Below, piece after piece: positions 10,070 to 20,385 of a stretch of DNA of 64,000 nt. How positions within the stretch are numbered: the first letter of the stretch is position 1; each line of letters begins with the position of its first letter. The notes below the pieces were generated by a model. That model ran no database searches, was not told the origin of the DNA, and worked only from the letters and a program-made list of their open reading frames with translations. Position numbers and translations under genes: made by a program. Location of the stretch: positions 8,122,001-8,186,000 of the forward strand of contig OX637343.1 of NCBI GenBank assembly GCA_951799405.1, written 5' to 3'. The DNA comes from Agapetus fuscipes. Lineage: Eukaryota > Arthropoda > Insecta > Trichoptera > Glossosomatidae.

Positions 10070-11014
10070 ATGACGAAATCTAAAAAAATAAATAATAAAA
10101 AGTATTTAGAAAGTAACACAATGGAGTCCATAAATTTTGATCCTCTCAAATTAAAAATATCTTTTAATGGTGAAAGTGAACCAAATGAATTTATAATAAG
10201 GTTAGAAGAATTAGCCAAAGTCTACAAATTAAAATTAGATTATTTGGTAGAGTGTATGCCTATATTTTTAACAGATTTTCCGTTAACTTGGTACAGAGCA
10301 ATTAATTGTGAATTTGATTGGAAAATTTTTAAAACCAAATTCTTACAACAATTTGAAAAATATGACTTTCAAAGGAATCTTAAGTTAGAAATTTTAAATA
10401 TGGTACAAGGTCATGATAATGCATCTGTTTATATTTTAAAGGTCAAATCCAAAAATAATTTATTAAATAAAAGAATGCATGATAAAGAACTTATGGACAT
10501 AATAATTCATGGATTGTCAGAAAAATATGCAACTTTACTGACAACATCTGAAATTAAAAATACAGAGGAATTATCTACAATATGTAGCAAGTTTGAATCA
10601 TTTTTCAAATTTAATGAATGTAAGAATTTAAATGTAATGAATGACACAGAAGAGAAAAATGTAATGCAAAAATGCAATTTTTGTAATAAATTAGGACATG
10701 ATGAAATAGATTGTTGGACTAAAAATAGAAAATTAGATTACATACAGAATAAATGTAGAAGTTATACAAATAATATAGTATGCTACTTTTGTAATAAAAG
10801 AGGACATGTGGAAAGAAATTGTTTTATAAAAAATGGAAATTTTAAAAAACACACAGTAATCTGTTACTCATGTAAGCGTACAGGACATGTACAAAAAGAT
10901 TGTTTTGTTCAAAATAAAAAAAGTGATTATACAGACAAAACAAAAATGAACAGAAATATAAATATACAAAACAGAACAAATACGACATACAATAGTAATT
11001 CAAAAAACTTGTAG
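10070..11014 (+). CDS. gag: Gag polyprotein of LTR element 1
   Basis: This 314-residue protein is the structural polyprotein that packages the element RNA. The start is the first ATG of the frame, about 460 bp after the LTR. The N-terminal two thirds is a capsid-like region without a motif I can name. The C-terminal third holds three CCHC zinc knuckles of the form CX2CX4HX4C, at about residues 202-215 (CNFCNKLGHDEIDC), 239-252 (CYFCNKRGHVERNC) and 265-278 (CYSCKRTGHVQKDC). The rest of the tail is lysine- and asparagine-rich. Three knuckles is more than the one or two usual in Gypsy gags. The stop TAG at 11012-11014 lies one codon after a frameshift site. Base composition is strongly AT-rich, unlike the host exons and unlike element 2. 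Confidence 0.92.
   Translation: MTKSKKINNKKYLESNTMESINFDPLKLKISFNGESEPNEFIIRLEELAKVYKLKLDYLVECMPIFLTDFPLTWYRAINCEFDWKIFKTKFLQQFEKYDFQRNLKLEILNMVQGHDNASVYILKVKSKNNLLNKRMHDKELMDIIIHGLSEKYATLLTTSEIKNTEELSTICSKFESFFKFNECKNLNVMNDTEEKNVMQKCNFCNKLGHDEIDCWTKNRKLDYIQNKCRSYTNNIVCYFCNKRGHVERNCFIKNGNFKKHTVICYSCKRTGHVQKDCFVQNKKSDYTDKTKMNRNINIQNRTNTTYNSNSKNL
11002..11008 (+). promoter_or_regulatory. -1 ribosomal frameshift site A AAA AAC
   Basis: The gag frame reads TCA AAA AAC TTG TAG, so the heptamer A AAA AAC is in the correct register for tandem -1 slippage. The pol frame is open from 10999 (the preceding TAA is at 10996-10998), giving only a 16-nt overlap that contains exactly this heptamer. The same heptamer drives -1 frameshifting in known retroviruses. 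Downstream RNA structure was not assessed. Confidence 0.85.
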
Positions 11015-11049
11015 ATAGTCGGCCTTCAGTACAAACACAAAAATCAGAA

Positions 11050-14000
11050 ATGAAGAGCTGGCTTAATTTCATTCAAATTTTTAATAACAATTATCAAATT
11101 GCACCACTCATTTTTGCTAAACAATTTGATAAAAGACCATTTTTAACAGTAAGTATTGAGAACAAAAATTTTACAGGTTTACTAGATTCAGGTGCATCTA
11201 TTTCTGCAATCAATGAAAAAACATTTGATTATTTTTTACAAAGAAATTACAAAATTATAAAAACCCATGAAAGTATCTCGTTAGCAAATGGTAAAAATAT
11301 AAAAATACTTGGTAAAATAAATTTAGAGGTAAAATGTGACAATCAAATAAAACATGTAGATTTTTATGTTTTACAAGGTTTACAACAAGACTTAATTTTT
11401 GGAATAGATTTTTGGATAAAATTTGAATTAGAACCGAGTTTAATAAGTAAAATTACATATTCAAATAGCAAAAATATTAGTGAATTAGGTAAAATTACAA
11501 ATAGAACTAAATTAACAGATAACCAATTACAGCAATTAAAAACAATAGAAAATGATTTCAAGGACATCTCTTATGAAAAAATAGGCTTAGGATGCACAAA
11601 CCTCATTGAACACAGAATTCAGACAGAAGGTCCTCCAATAAAACAAAAGTATTATCCACTCAGTCCAGCAAGACAGAGACAGGTTAACACAGAGTTAGAT
11701 AAAGTGTTAAAAGAAGGTATAGTTGAACAATCCAAATCTTCGTGGTCCAGTCCTGTTGTGATTGTAATTAAAAAGGATGGAACGCCTAGATTTTGTTTGG
11801 ACTCTAGAAGACTCAATGAAGTAACAAAACGAGATAACTATCCCATTCCAAATTTAAATCAAGTTTTAGCAAATTTACGAAATGCCAAATATATCTCTTC
11901 AATAGATTTAAGCAAGGCGTTTTGGCAAATTCCACTAGAAGAATCGTCCAAAGAAAAAATTGCCTTCGTCGTACCAAATAGAGGGTTGTTTCAATTCACA
12001 AAAATGCCGTTCGGTTTAAAAAATTCAAGTTCTGAAACACAGCGTTTATTAGACAAATTATTTGGACCTAAATTTGATACTAACATATTTTGTTATATCG
12101 ATGACTTAATTATTATTAACGAAGATTTCAATTCACATTTAAATTTATTAAAACAAGTTAAAAATATATTACAAGAAGCAGGGTTAACGGTAAAATTTTC
12201 AAAATGTGAATTTTGCAAAGATAGTTTAAAATATTTGGGATACATTATTGATGAAAATGGATTAAGGCCAGATTCAAATAAAGTCAAGATTATAGAGGAA
12301 TATCCTTCACCGAAAAATGTAAAACAACTACGAATGTTTTTAGGTTTGGTAGGATTTTATAGAAAAGTTATACGAAACTGCAGTGAGATATCATATCCAC
12401 TAAATAAATTATTGAGAGGTAAAAAAGGTCAGAACAATTTTAATTGGTCAAAAGAATCTGAGGATGCATTTAATAATTTAAAATTAGCCTTAAGCACAGC
12501 CCCTGTATTAATATGTCCGGATTTCACAAAAGATTTTTTTTTACACACTGATGCCAGTAAAAATCAAGTAGCTTCAGTATTAAACCAAAATATCAATGGG
12601 TCCGAAAAGCCAATAGCATATTTTTCAAGAAGTTTGACAGTTAGAGAACAAAACTATTCGACATCAGAACGTGAGCTTCTTGCCATTGTAGAGTCAATTG
12701 AACATTTTCGATCTTATCTAGATGGGATGAAATTCAAGGTAATAACTGATCATATGGCATTAAAATTCTTGAATAAAATATCAAATCCAACAGGTAGATT
12801 AGCAAGATGGGCCATGAGACTTTCACAGTATGAATTTGAGATTGAGCATAGAAAAGGGAAAGAACATACAGTGCCAGATGTATTATCTAGGATTCCTGGT
12901 ACTAAAGAAATGGAAGTAATAAATTCAAATATTGCAGATCCTTGGTATAATAATATCGCAGAAGGATGTACAAAAACACCACACAAATACAAAAAATTCA
13001 AAATGGTAGATAATAAATTATTTAAACTAATAAATGATGATAATCCTTTCACAGAGGAATATAATTGGAAAGAGATACCTATTATAGACAATAGATTAAC
13101 TATAATAAAGAATCATCATGATAATGGACATGTAGGTATTTTTAAAACTTATAAATACATATCAAGATGTTACTATTGGAAAAATATGTATGCAGATATA
13201 AAAAGTTTTATAAATAAATGTCAAAAATGTAAAATGTATAAGCCGAATAATTTACCTCCAGCAGGAAAAATGGAAAATAGAAAAAGAGTGGATAGACCGT
13301 TAAAAATGCTGAGTATTGATTTGATAGGACCATTACCAAAATCAAGTACGGGCTATATACATATATTATCAATAATAGATGTTTTTACCAAATATTGTTG
13401 GTTATTTCCTTTAAGAAGAGCTACTACAGAAGAAATAGTAAAATTAATAGAAAATAAAATATTTTTAACAGAAGGAGTACCGCAAACGATAATAACAGAT
13501 AATGGAAAGAATTTAAAGTCTAATGCATTTAAAGATTTTATGTACTCATATGGAGTACAGAAAATATTTTATACAACTTTATATACTCCCATGTGCAATA
13601 ATGTAGAGACATATAATAGAACAATAGGATACACATTAGCTATTTTTGTTGAAAATGAACAAAGAAAATGGGATACTTTTTTAGATTCAGTACAAAGCAT
13701 AATAAATAATACAGTCAATTTAGCAACAGGATACACACCTAATGTATTAGCAAGAGGTAGGGAGATTGTACTAAATGGTGAAATTCATGGTGAAATAGTA
13801 AATGATGAAATAGAATCAAAGGAAGAATTAGATAAATATAGAGATATGCATAAAGATAAAATGAAGGAATTAAACACATTATACAAAATTGTAACAGAAA
13901 ATTTATGGGATGCATATAATAAAAATGCAAATTATTATAATAAAGGTAGATCAAATCGTGTCTATGATCAAGGGGATATTGTATGGCGTAAAAATTTCAT

Positions 14001-14160
14001 ACAATCAAATGCAGGGAAATACTTCTGTACAAAGTTGGCTCCAAAATTTGTCAAAGCCAGAATAGAAAAGAAAGTTAGCAAGATAGTCTATGTATTAAAA
14101 GATATAGACACAAATGTTATAAATCAATATCACATCAAGGACATAATCAAATTAGATTAA
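11050..14160 (+). CDS. pol: Pol polyprotein of LTR element 1 (PR-RT-RH-IN)
   Basis: The 1036-residue frame supplies the enzymes for reverse transcription and integration. It is probably made as a Gag-Pol fusion by -1 frameshifting at 11002, so the ATG at 11050 need not be a true start (the frame is open from 10999). Aspartic protease: LLDSGAS, catalytic Asp at residue 46. Reverse transcriptase: YIDD at 349-352. RNase H: HTDAS at 499-503. Integrase: zinc-binding His and Cys around 689-727 (CQKC at 724-727), then a catalytic triad of Asp757, Asp817 and Glu853, giving the canonical DX35E spacing. No chromodomain or env follows. The frame has no internal stop and the key residues are present, so the protein could be functional. 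Confidence 0.95.
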   Translation: MKSWLNFIQIFNNNYQIAPLIFAKQFDKRPFLTVSIENKNFTGLLDSGASISAINEKTFDYFLQRNYKIIKTHESISLANGKNIKILGKINLEVKCDNQIKHVDFYVLQGLQQDLIFGIDFWIKFELEPSLISKITYSNSKNISELGKITNRTKLTDNQLQQLKTIENDFKDISYEKIGLGCTNLIEHRIQTEGPPIKQKYYPLSPARQRQVNTELDKVLKEGIVEQSKSSWSSPVVIVIKKDGTPRFCLDSRRLNEVTKRDNYPIPNLNQVLANLRNAKYISSIDLSKAFWQIPLEESSKEKIAFVVPNRGLFQFTKMPFGLKNSSSETQRLLDKLFGPKFDTNIFCYIDDLIIINEDFNSHLNLLKQVKNILQEAGLTVKFSKCEFCKDSLKYLGYIIDENGLRPDSNKVKIIEEYPSPKNVKQLRMFLGLVGFYRKVIRNCSEISYPLNKLLRGKKGQNNFNWSKESEDAFNNLKLALSTAPVLICPDFTKDFFLHTDASKNQVASVLNQNINGSEKPIAYFSRSLTVREQNYSTSERELLAIVESIEHFRSYLDGMKFKVITDHMALKFLNKISNPTGRLARWAMRLSQYEFEIEHRKGKEHTVPDVLSRIPGTKEMEVINSNIADPWYNNIAEGCTKTPHKYKKFKMVDNKLFKLINDDNPFTEEYNWKEIPIIDNRLTIIKNHHDNGHVGIFKTYKYISRCYYWKNMYADIKSFINKCQKCKMYKPNNLPPAGKMENRKRVDRPLKMLSIDLIGPLPKSSTGYIHILSIIDVFTKYCWLFPLRRATTEEIVKLIENKIFLTEGVPQTIITDNGKNLKSNAFKDFMYSYGVQKIFYTTLYTPMCNNVETYNRTIGYTLAIFVENEQRKWDTFLDSVQSIINNTVNLATGYTPNVLARGREIVLNGEIHGEIVNDEIESKEELDKYRDMHKDKMKELNTLYKIVTENLWDAYNKNANYYNKGRSNRVYDQGDIVWRKNFIQSNAGKYFCTKLAPKFVKARIEKKVSKIVYVLKDIDTNVINQYHIKDIIKLD

Positions 14161-14892
14161 AAAAAAAAAAAAAAAAAACATATTTTCATGTGTATGAAAA
14201 ATTTGAGGTGATGCATGATACGGTGAAAGTTGATATAAAAGTGATCAGTGAAAGAATGAATTATGAAACATTGCATGAATGAAGGTATGAAACATAAATT
14301 AAACAAAGTATTACATATGAAGGTAAAGTTTTAAAAAAAAATTGATGGACTGATAAATTTATTAATGAAAAATAAATTTGAAATAAATTTAAATATTGGG
14401 AAAGATGTGATACATGTTTAAAAAAAAAAAAAAAGTTATTTTAATGAATTGATTAATTAACTGGTGAATGTTTATTATGTATTGTTATTTGATTATTTTG
14501 AATTGTTGAATTAAGTATTTAAAAAAAAAAGTTATTTTAATGAATTGATTAATAAACTGGTGAATGTTTATTATGTATTGTTATTTGATTATTTTGAATT
14601 GTTGAATTAAGTATTTAAAAAAAAAAAAAAACAAATATTTGTTTATAATATTGAATATGAAATTTGTGTTAAAAAAAAAATATATTAATTTTAGTATGAA
14701 AATAATTGGTATTGTTAAAAAAGGTATTAATGACTGAATAATGTATCAGAAACAGGTTTTTTTTTATTTTCATATTTTTGAAATTTATCCTTAAAATAAA
14801 ACAAAATATGTGGCGCCGGCTGAGCATTATGATACATTATTTACTCATTGTAAAAGAAAAAAAAAAAAAAATTGGGAATGTTTTTTTTTTAT
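14161..14892 (+). other. AT-rich noncoding tail of element 1 with tandem duplication
   Basis: The region between pol and the polypurine tract has no open frame of note. A block of roughly 95 bp (AAGTTATTTTAATGAATTGA...) is repeated in tandem at about 14434-14520 and 14529-14616, separated by A runs. Confidence 0.75.
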
Positions 14893-14907
14893 GAGAGGAA
14901 GGAGGTG
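14893..14907 (+). promoter_or_regulatory. Polypurine tract of element 1
   Basis: GAGAGGAAGGAGG lies just upstream of the 3' LTR, where plus-strand DNA priming is expected. Confidence 0.7.
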
Positions 14908-14910
14908 TAT

Positions 14911-15172
14911 TGTAACGAGATGAGTTTGTTTGTTTGGTAGAATGGAACATTGTATTTAAATTTGAATGGAAAAAGGAAAACAAAAGAATGCAGAAAGAGG
15001 GAAGAAGCTTGCCTGGCGTGAGAGCCACAAGCATGTGTAATTAAGAATAATTAATATTATTGTGCTGTGGTTTATTATGTATACATTGTGAAAGGAATAA
15101 AAGTAAACATATTAAAGTGGCTGTTACATTATTAATTGTGTCAATCAGCAGGACAGAGGAAAAACCCTCACA
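14911..15172 (+). repeat. 3' LTR of element 1
   Basis: This is a 262-bp direct copy of the 5' LTR; no difference was seen by eye. Confidence 0.95.
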
Positions 15173-15301
15173 GTACCTATACTTTTCATTGATATTTTGG
15201 AAAGTTATGATTGATTATTATATTGGTACAACTTACTAGATTTTAAGACTCGTAGCCTAGTATTTTATATTAGGCGTTTTAGTACCAAGAATATTACAAT
15301 A

Positions 15302-15902
15302 GGGTATTTGCAATAGTGAGGAATATGATAAAAAGTATATTATTTTGATAGATTTCGAAAAATCTAATAATAATATGTTGATTTGAAGCCGAAAATATTT
15401 TTTTTCGATTTTATATTTAAAAAAGAAAATATAGGTTTTTGGACAAGTTTTTAAACGGATGTGAGATCTGCTTCTTGTATTTCGGGTAATGTGACGTCAT
15501 ATGTTGACGTCACGTTCTTTTATTGACATTCCATACTCTGTTAACTTGTGTTGTTGACAACAGAAACAAATGAAAACAACAAAAACAAATGATATGTTCT
15601 TAAAGAAACACACAAACTTCTTGAAAAAACACATCCGCAATGGTGTAAACATGAAAAAGCGATTCTTGAATGACATTAATGTGAGGGCTGTCAGTTGATA
15701 CTTACAGGCGATGTTTACAAGACCGTGACGTCACGCGAGAAAATTTCATCTAGTAGCGTTTTGGCGCGAAAATTCAAAGATCGATTTTCAAATGCTTATA
15801 ACTTTGCTAAAAATACAACTAAAATTAGAATTCAAGAAGTTTTGGGCTTATAAAGCATAAAAGAATTTAAATCACAAAAAAAAGAAAAATGTGAAAATAC
15901 CC
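15302..15902 (+). mobile_element. MITE-B type DNA transposon, 601 bp, TA target duplication
   Basis: The ends are inverted repeats (GGGTATTTGCA at the left, AAAATACCC at the right), flanked by TA on both sides. The paralogous site at 16195-16230 shows the uninterrupted sequence around a single TA. The interior contains several TGACGTCA motifs but no coding frame. Confidence 0.7.
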
Positions 15903-17536
15903 TATTATTTTTGTATTCAAATTTGTCACTTTGTATGGTGGCTACACCTTATAATATTTATTTGAAAAAAGTAATGATAAATGTATGTAGGTATATATAA
16001 GAGCTTTTCAATTGTCGTACATTATTTTGTAGTTAACCTGTTCTCTGCCGGGAAAATTTAAAATATTGTTTTCTCTTGTATGGCAACCCCCAAAACAAAG
16101 AGTATTAAGAGGCAATGCTTATTGTTGTGATATAGCAATTGATTGAGCGAGTTGTTATGTAGGTTTATTTATGGGTATTAGACGTTTTGCTACCAAAAAT
16201 TGTACAATAATTTTTTGTATAAAAATTTGTCACTTTGTATGGTGGCTATACTTTATAATACTTTTTTGAAAAAAGTAATGATTCATATATGGAGGTATAT
16301 TTAAAAGCTTTTCAATTGTACAACATTATTTTTTAGTTAACCCTTTCTCTGCCGAGAAATTTTAAATTAGTTTTTTCTCTTGTCTGGCAACCCCCAAAAC
16401 AAAGAAAATTATGAGGCAATGGTTATTGTTGTTACATAGCAGTATTATAATGACGATTATGCAGAAAAAATAAAGAAAATTGTAGGAGCCGTTTTTGAGA
16501 AAATCTCATTTGAAACTTTCAGCTGTTCCGAAGCCATCTTGAATTTTCTAAAATTTGAAAAATGTTTCACTATGAATTATAGTGATAAAAAGTTTTTTCT
16601 GATAAAGTTAAGAAACATAAAAGTTTTTTGCGTTCTGATGGGTTTTTGTAGCCTTTTAATTTCAATGTTTGATATCATGTAAACGGCACTTTATGTTTTT
16701 ATTTTCAAAAAAATTATTTAATTTTTATATAGAATTTGATATTACGTATAAAATTACAGAACATATCTTTTTTGTCAACGCTTTCACTTCTGAGAAAATC
16801 ACAATTGTTTATTTTTTTCATATGGCAACTCATAGACGAAGATTAGCAAAAATATTGCCATACCTAAATTTGGTAAGAATGTATCAAGCAACTAATTTAC
16901 TGAAAATTTAAAAAAAATCGCTCGAGCCGATTTTGAGAAAATCGCATTTGAAGTTTTCTCCTCTTTGGAAGCCATCTTGAATTCTCAAAATAGTGAAAAA
17001 CAAATTATAGTGCAAAGAAGTTTATAAATTTTTCTTTTTTGTGAATTTAAAAAAAGTTTTACAAAATTGCGTTTTTATGGGTCTTTTTAATATTTTCGAT
17101 GAAAATTTTGAGATCGTGTAAACGGTACTTTAAGTAAAAAAAAAATCTAAAGTATCGTTTAAATTTTTGTAGAAATTAATATTGCGCGTAATATTGTAGA
17201 ACTTTTTTTTTTTGTCAACCCAGCCATTTCCGAGATAATCACTATCGTTTTTTTCTTTCATATGGCAACTCATAGACGCAGGTTGGGAAGAGTGTTGCCA
17301 TAACAAATTTTCTTCGCCACAATTTAAGCAACGACCACACTGAAATTTTAAAGAAAATCGTTAGAGCCGTTTTTGAGAAAAATGCAATTTTATGTTTTTT
17401 TTGTATGGCAGCCATCTTGAATTTTCAGGTTGGTGCCATGCCGGTCGGCCCATCAAAATCTGTGGTTGTCAATTCTCTTAATCCAAAAATTGGTGTCTCT
17501 GCGATTAGTAGTTCCGGCTGGGACATACATACATCC

Positions 17537-17601
17537 ATACGGACGGACGGACGGACGGACGGACGGACGGACGGTCGGACGGACGGACGGACGGACGGAC
17601 A
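17537..17601 (+). repeat. (GGAC)n microsatellite within REP-A
   Basis: About 15 tandem GGAC units are interrupted by one GTCG variant. The REP-A copy at 57640 carries an (AC)n tract at the same place. Confidence 0.9.
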
Positions 17602-17796
17602 GGTTCGACAAATTAGGTTTTTTTGCATGTCCTGGTGCAGGACAACTCATTTCCGTTACAACCTCGAAATTTTTTTTTCGGACGAATACAATACTTTATA
17701 GTCCTTCGAACTGCTATAAAGTAAAAAGAGACAATCTATATTTCGAAAGATCAACATGTTTTTTTAAAATAATAACACATGGAAGATTCATTTCGT

Positions 17797-18052
17797 GTGA
17801 ATCACACCTCAAGATCCCTCTGCAAGCGTGGTTGTCGCTACAAAGTGACAATTCTCAAGCAAAGCAAATTTTCTATAAGCTTGAATGAAACCTTTGGTAT
17901 CCGATCTGTTTGTTTAAATTTTAAAAGGTAAATGAATTGTTCGACCCAGCTAAGAGCACACGTGAATTTTTTGCTTGTGGTCCGCTGGGAATCAAACTCA
18001 CGACCTTCGGAATACGAGTCCGTAGCCTTAACCACTAGGCTACAGACCGGTC
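17797..18052 (-). mobile_element. SINE1a, diverged, minus strand
   Basis: Minus-strand head with CTGTAGCCTAGTGGTTAAGG, a weak B box, body with AGCTGGGTCGAACAATTC and tail CTTGAGGTGTGATTC. It is more diverged than the other copies. Confidence 0.75.
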
Positions 18053-18466
18053 TAACTCTTTTGGGCAAACATAAAGTTTGAGAGCCGCTGGACTAGCGAT
18101 TTGTTCACACTCCATACAAAATCATCTTATTCTCCAGAGATAAGAGGCTCGCGGGGAGATGGCGTCGAAAATTAATTATGCAATACTACAAAATAAATTT
18201 CAATTATTTATGCTTGCAATTAATTCGATTTATTTACAGTTTTTTTATTCGCTTGATGTTTTTTAAATTTAGCGCTTAGTGAACCATCTCACAAACAAAT
18301 AACAGTTATGATTTTGTAAAAATAACAGAAAATTTCAATATAGTTAGAATATTTGTAGGAATAAGTGGAGGAGATTTTACAAAGGCTCTGGCTACCCCTT
18401 GTGGAACGATACACTTACAGATTATTATTGTTATAAACAAATCTACCACCCTTATTCGAATAACGT

Positions 18467-18735
18467 AGTCGCTGGTATGGTCGAGCGGGTAAGGCGTTGG
18501 CACTCGAATTTGCGTTATTGAAACAAGCGCATGTTCTGACCCCGCCTGCGCCGTGCCCTATCGACAATAATTTTGAGCCTGGTTCAACAGATTTCATTGA
18601 GTAATTATAATTTTAAAATTCATTCATAATATAAAATGATGAATTATTAATGGATAATGTTAGTACCTGTTTCTGACCAGGTAAATAAGTTGTTGAATTG
18701 CATTCCTCTTCACAAATCATTTTAAAAAGGGGTTA
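18467..18735 (+). mobile_element. SINE3 (tRNA-derived), near full length
   Basis: The head reads TCGCTGGTATGGTCGAGCGG followed by GTAAGGCGTTGGCACTCG, a tRNA-like A-box arm. A B-box-like segment (TTCTGACCCCGCCTGCGCC) follows after a long variable region. The 3' part (GTTGAATTGCATTCCTCTTC) recurs in inverted orientation at 60960. Confidence 0.6.
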
Positions 18736-18764
18736 CCCATACATCAGATAACAATATTCCATTG

Positions 18765-18960
18765 TGTACCGCCATTATCACATTAGGGGAAGGGAAAGAC
18801 CGAGAAGGGTTTGATCAAATTAGTGTTATTGTGAAGGTATGGAATATACAGAGTGAATGTAAAAGAAGGAAATGTTTGAAAAAAGTGATGGATATAAATG
18901 AATCAAGAGAAGTGTGTCAGGATAAGAATAATTGGAGGAGACTGCATAGGTTCTGGCCAC
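18765..18960 (+). pseudogene. LINE-3 C-terminal tail fragment
   Basis: The frame with VWNIQSECKRRKCLKKVMD and REVCQDKNNWRRL parallels the minus-strand fragment at 6535-6780. It is followed by GGTTCTGGCCACCTC, a phrase also found at 47220. Confidence 0.65.
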
Positions 18961-19064
18961 CTCTAGTGGAACGGCGAGAGCGTTACAGTTGGATTCAGTT
19001 GTCGTGAGTAAAACGTAACAATGAGTAACAAATAAGAATAACATTAATCTGGAATTTTTGGAAG

Positions 19065-19773
19065 CAGGGATGTTGTGATTATCCGTATCCGTTACCGAAA
19101 TTATCATATATTCGAAAAAGTAATATCCGTATCCGTAACCGAAACTAACAGAAATCCGAAATAAGATAATATCCGTAACTGAGACAAACGGAAATCCGAA
19201 ATAAAATAATATCCGTATCCGTAACCGAAACTAACAGAAATCCGAAATAAGATAATACCCGTATCCGTGTCTGAGACAAACGGAAATCCGAAATAAAATA
19301 ATATCCCTATCCGTAACCGAGACTAACGGAAATCCGAAATAAGATAAAGTCCGTACCCGTTATCAAAATTACTCAATCCTTTCCCCAATTTGAAGCCAGT
19401 GAAGCTGAAGCGCTATTCTGCTAAATTCCTTACGACCTTAAGGCGACGAAATAGCGATTCGTGTCCAAAAATAAGGTGTACTGTGATTTTTTTCTACGGA
19501 GTTCTTTCGAAAGCGCTAGATATCTCTGACTTGGATTGATATAAGTCTAAGGAATTTAGCATAATAGCGCTTCTGGTAGGGCTAATGGAAGCGCTTATTA
19601 TTACATTGAATATCTTGTTAATAGATAATAATGTAAATAAAGTAGAAATAAGAATGCACCGATGTATGTACTTGAATGAGCCGTATACTCGTCAATATTC
19701 GAAACCGAAATTGTATTATTTTCATGTCCGTATCCGTATCTAAATCCGAGATTTCATATCCACAACATCCCTA
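19065..19773. mobile_element. hAT-like nonautonomous element with internal minisatellite
   Basis: The termini are inverted (AGGGATGTTGTG at both ends), with imperfect 8-bp flanks TTTGGAAG and GTTGGAAT that fit hAT target duplication. A 22-bp inverted pair (CGCTATTCTGCTAAATTCCT at 19413 and its complement at 19551) lies in the right half. There is no coding capacity. Confidence 0.6.
19080..19360 (+). repeat. Minisatellite with alternating 46-bp and 40-bp units
   Basis: Units built on ATCCGTATCCGTAACCGAAA...GAAATCCGAAATAAGATAAT alternate with a shorter variant carrying GAGACAAACGGAAATCC, giving an A-B-A-B-A order. Confidence 0.8.
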
Positions 19774-20004
19774 GTTGGAATGTGCCATAATGAGTGCATT
19801 ACTCATGACAATTAAAGTAAACTGGAGTAGCATTAGTGGTTAGTACACATTACCATTAGTGGGAAACAATGAGTACTTAGATAATGGAATAAATGGGAAA
19901 CGAATCACATTCTGTTCTCATCTTATTCCCACTAGAGTTGTATCAACTAGATTTGTAAGTAAAACCGAAGCACAGGCTTAATTGAGGTTTTGTTTGAGGA
20001 ATCT

Positions 20005-20385
20005 TATGCGGGAGACCCCCCAGATTTCAGGAAATCTGATGATGAGTTGTTAATTTTTTATATCGCTGTTTCGTGATGTAGTCACTTCAAGGGCGCTTGT
20101 GCAAATGATGCCAGAAATTTGCTTGTCTTCATTGCATTTCGGAACTTTCCATGATCCTCTAGCTCTCTCACATGATGAGGCAGGTGGTTCCAGACCCGAG
20201 GAACTGCAACTGGAAATGCACGTTCTCCAAACACTGTGTTTTAACCCTTCTTATTGGCTCTTTAATACGTGACTTGGCTCCGGGTTCTGCCGAGCGTAGT
20301 GCGAGGCTTTTTTGCCGAGGGTGACGGGCTTGTCTTTCCAAATAAAGTTTTGTGAATGATCTAGAGGTCTATGACACTAGTTGAA
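20005..20385 (-). pseudogene. LINE-2: RT C-terminal tail and 3' UTR
   Basis: The minus strand encodes FGERAFPVAVPRVWNHLPHH and VRELEDHGKFRNAMK, the C-terminal block typical of CR1/Jockey-like reverse transcriptases. A 3' UTR with ACTACATCACGAAACAGCG and GTCTCCCGCATAAGATTCCT follows. The 3' UTR phrases recur at 24632-24690 and in SINE1b tails. Confidence 0.7.

Larger units (their letters stand above)
9344..15172 (+). mobile_element. LTR element 1: intact Ty3/Gypsy-type retrotransposon (5829 bp)
   Basis: Two 262-bp direct repeats (TGTAACG...CTCACA) flank gag and pol, and the whole is bounded by the 4-bp target duplication GTAC (9340-9343 and 15173-15176). The domain order protease, reverse transcriptase, RNase H, integrase is that of Ty3/Gypsy elements. 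Both reading frames are open and the LTRs look identical by eye, so the insertion is probably recent. There is no env-like frame after pol. It sits inside a REP-A repeat. Confidence 0.95.
9285..17730 (+). repeat. REP-A copy 1, split by two insertions
   Basis: The segments outside the LTR element (9344-15172) and MITE-B (15302-15902) align with the uninterrupted copy at 57640-58930. Shared blocks include CACTTTGTATGGTGGCTA and repeated GGAGCCGTTTTTGAGAAAA units at about 16487, 16924 and 17366. There is a microsatellite at 17537, then GACAACTCATTTCCGT. No coding frame is seen. The tandem sub-repeats make this copy longer than the second one. Confidence 0.7.

Noticed and set aside
14161..14910. 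Possible env gene after pol in element 1
   Set aside because: No open frame of useful length, signal peptide or membrane segment; the region is AT-rich with a tandem duplication.
17405..17888. Open frames encoding Arg-Thr-Asp-Gly repeats
   Set aside because: They are translations of the (GGAC)n microsatellite in REP-A.
19080..19360. CRISPR-like array of regular repeats
   Set aside because: The units are contiguous minisatellite repeats without unique spacers, inside a transposon-like element of a eukaryotic genome.
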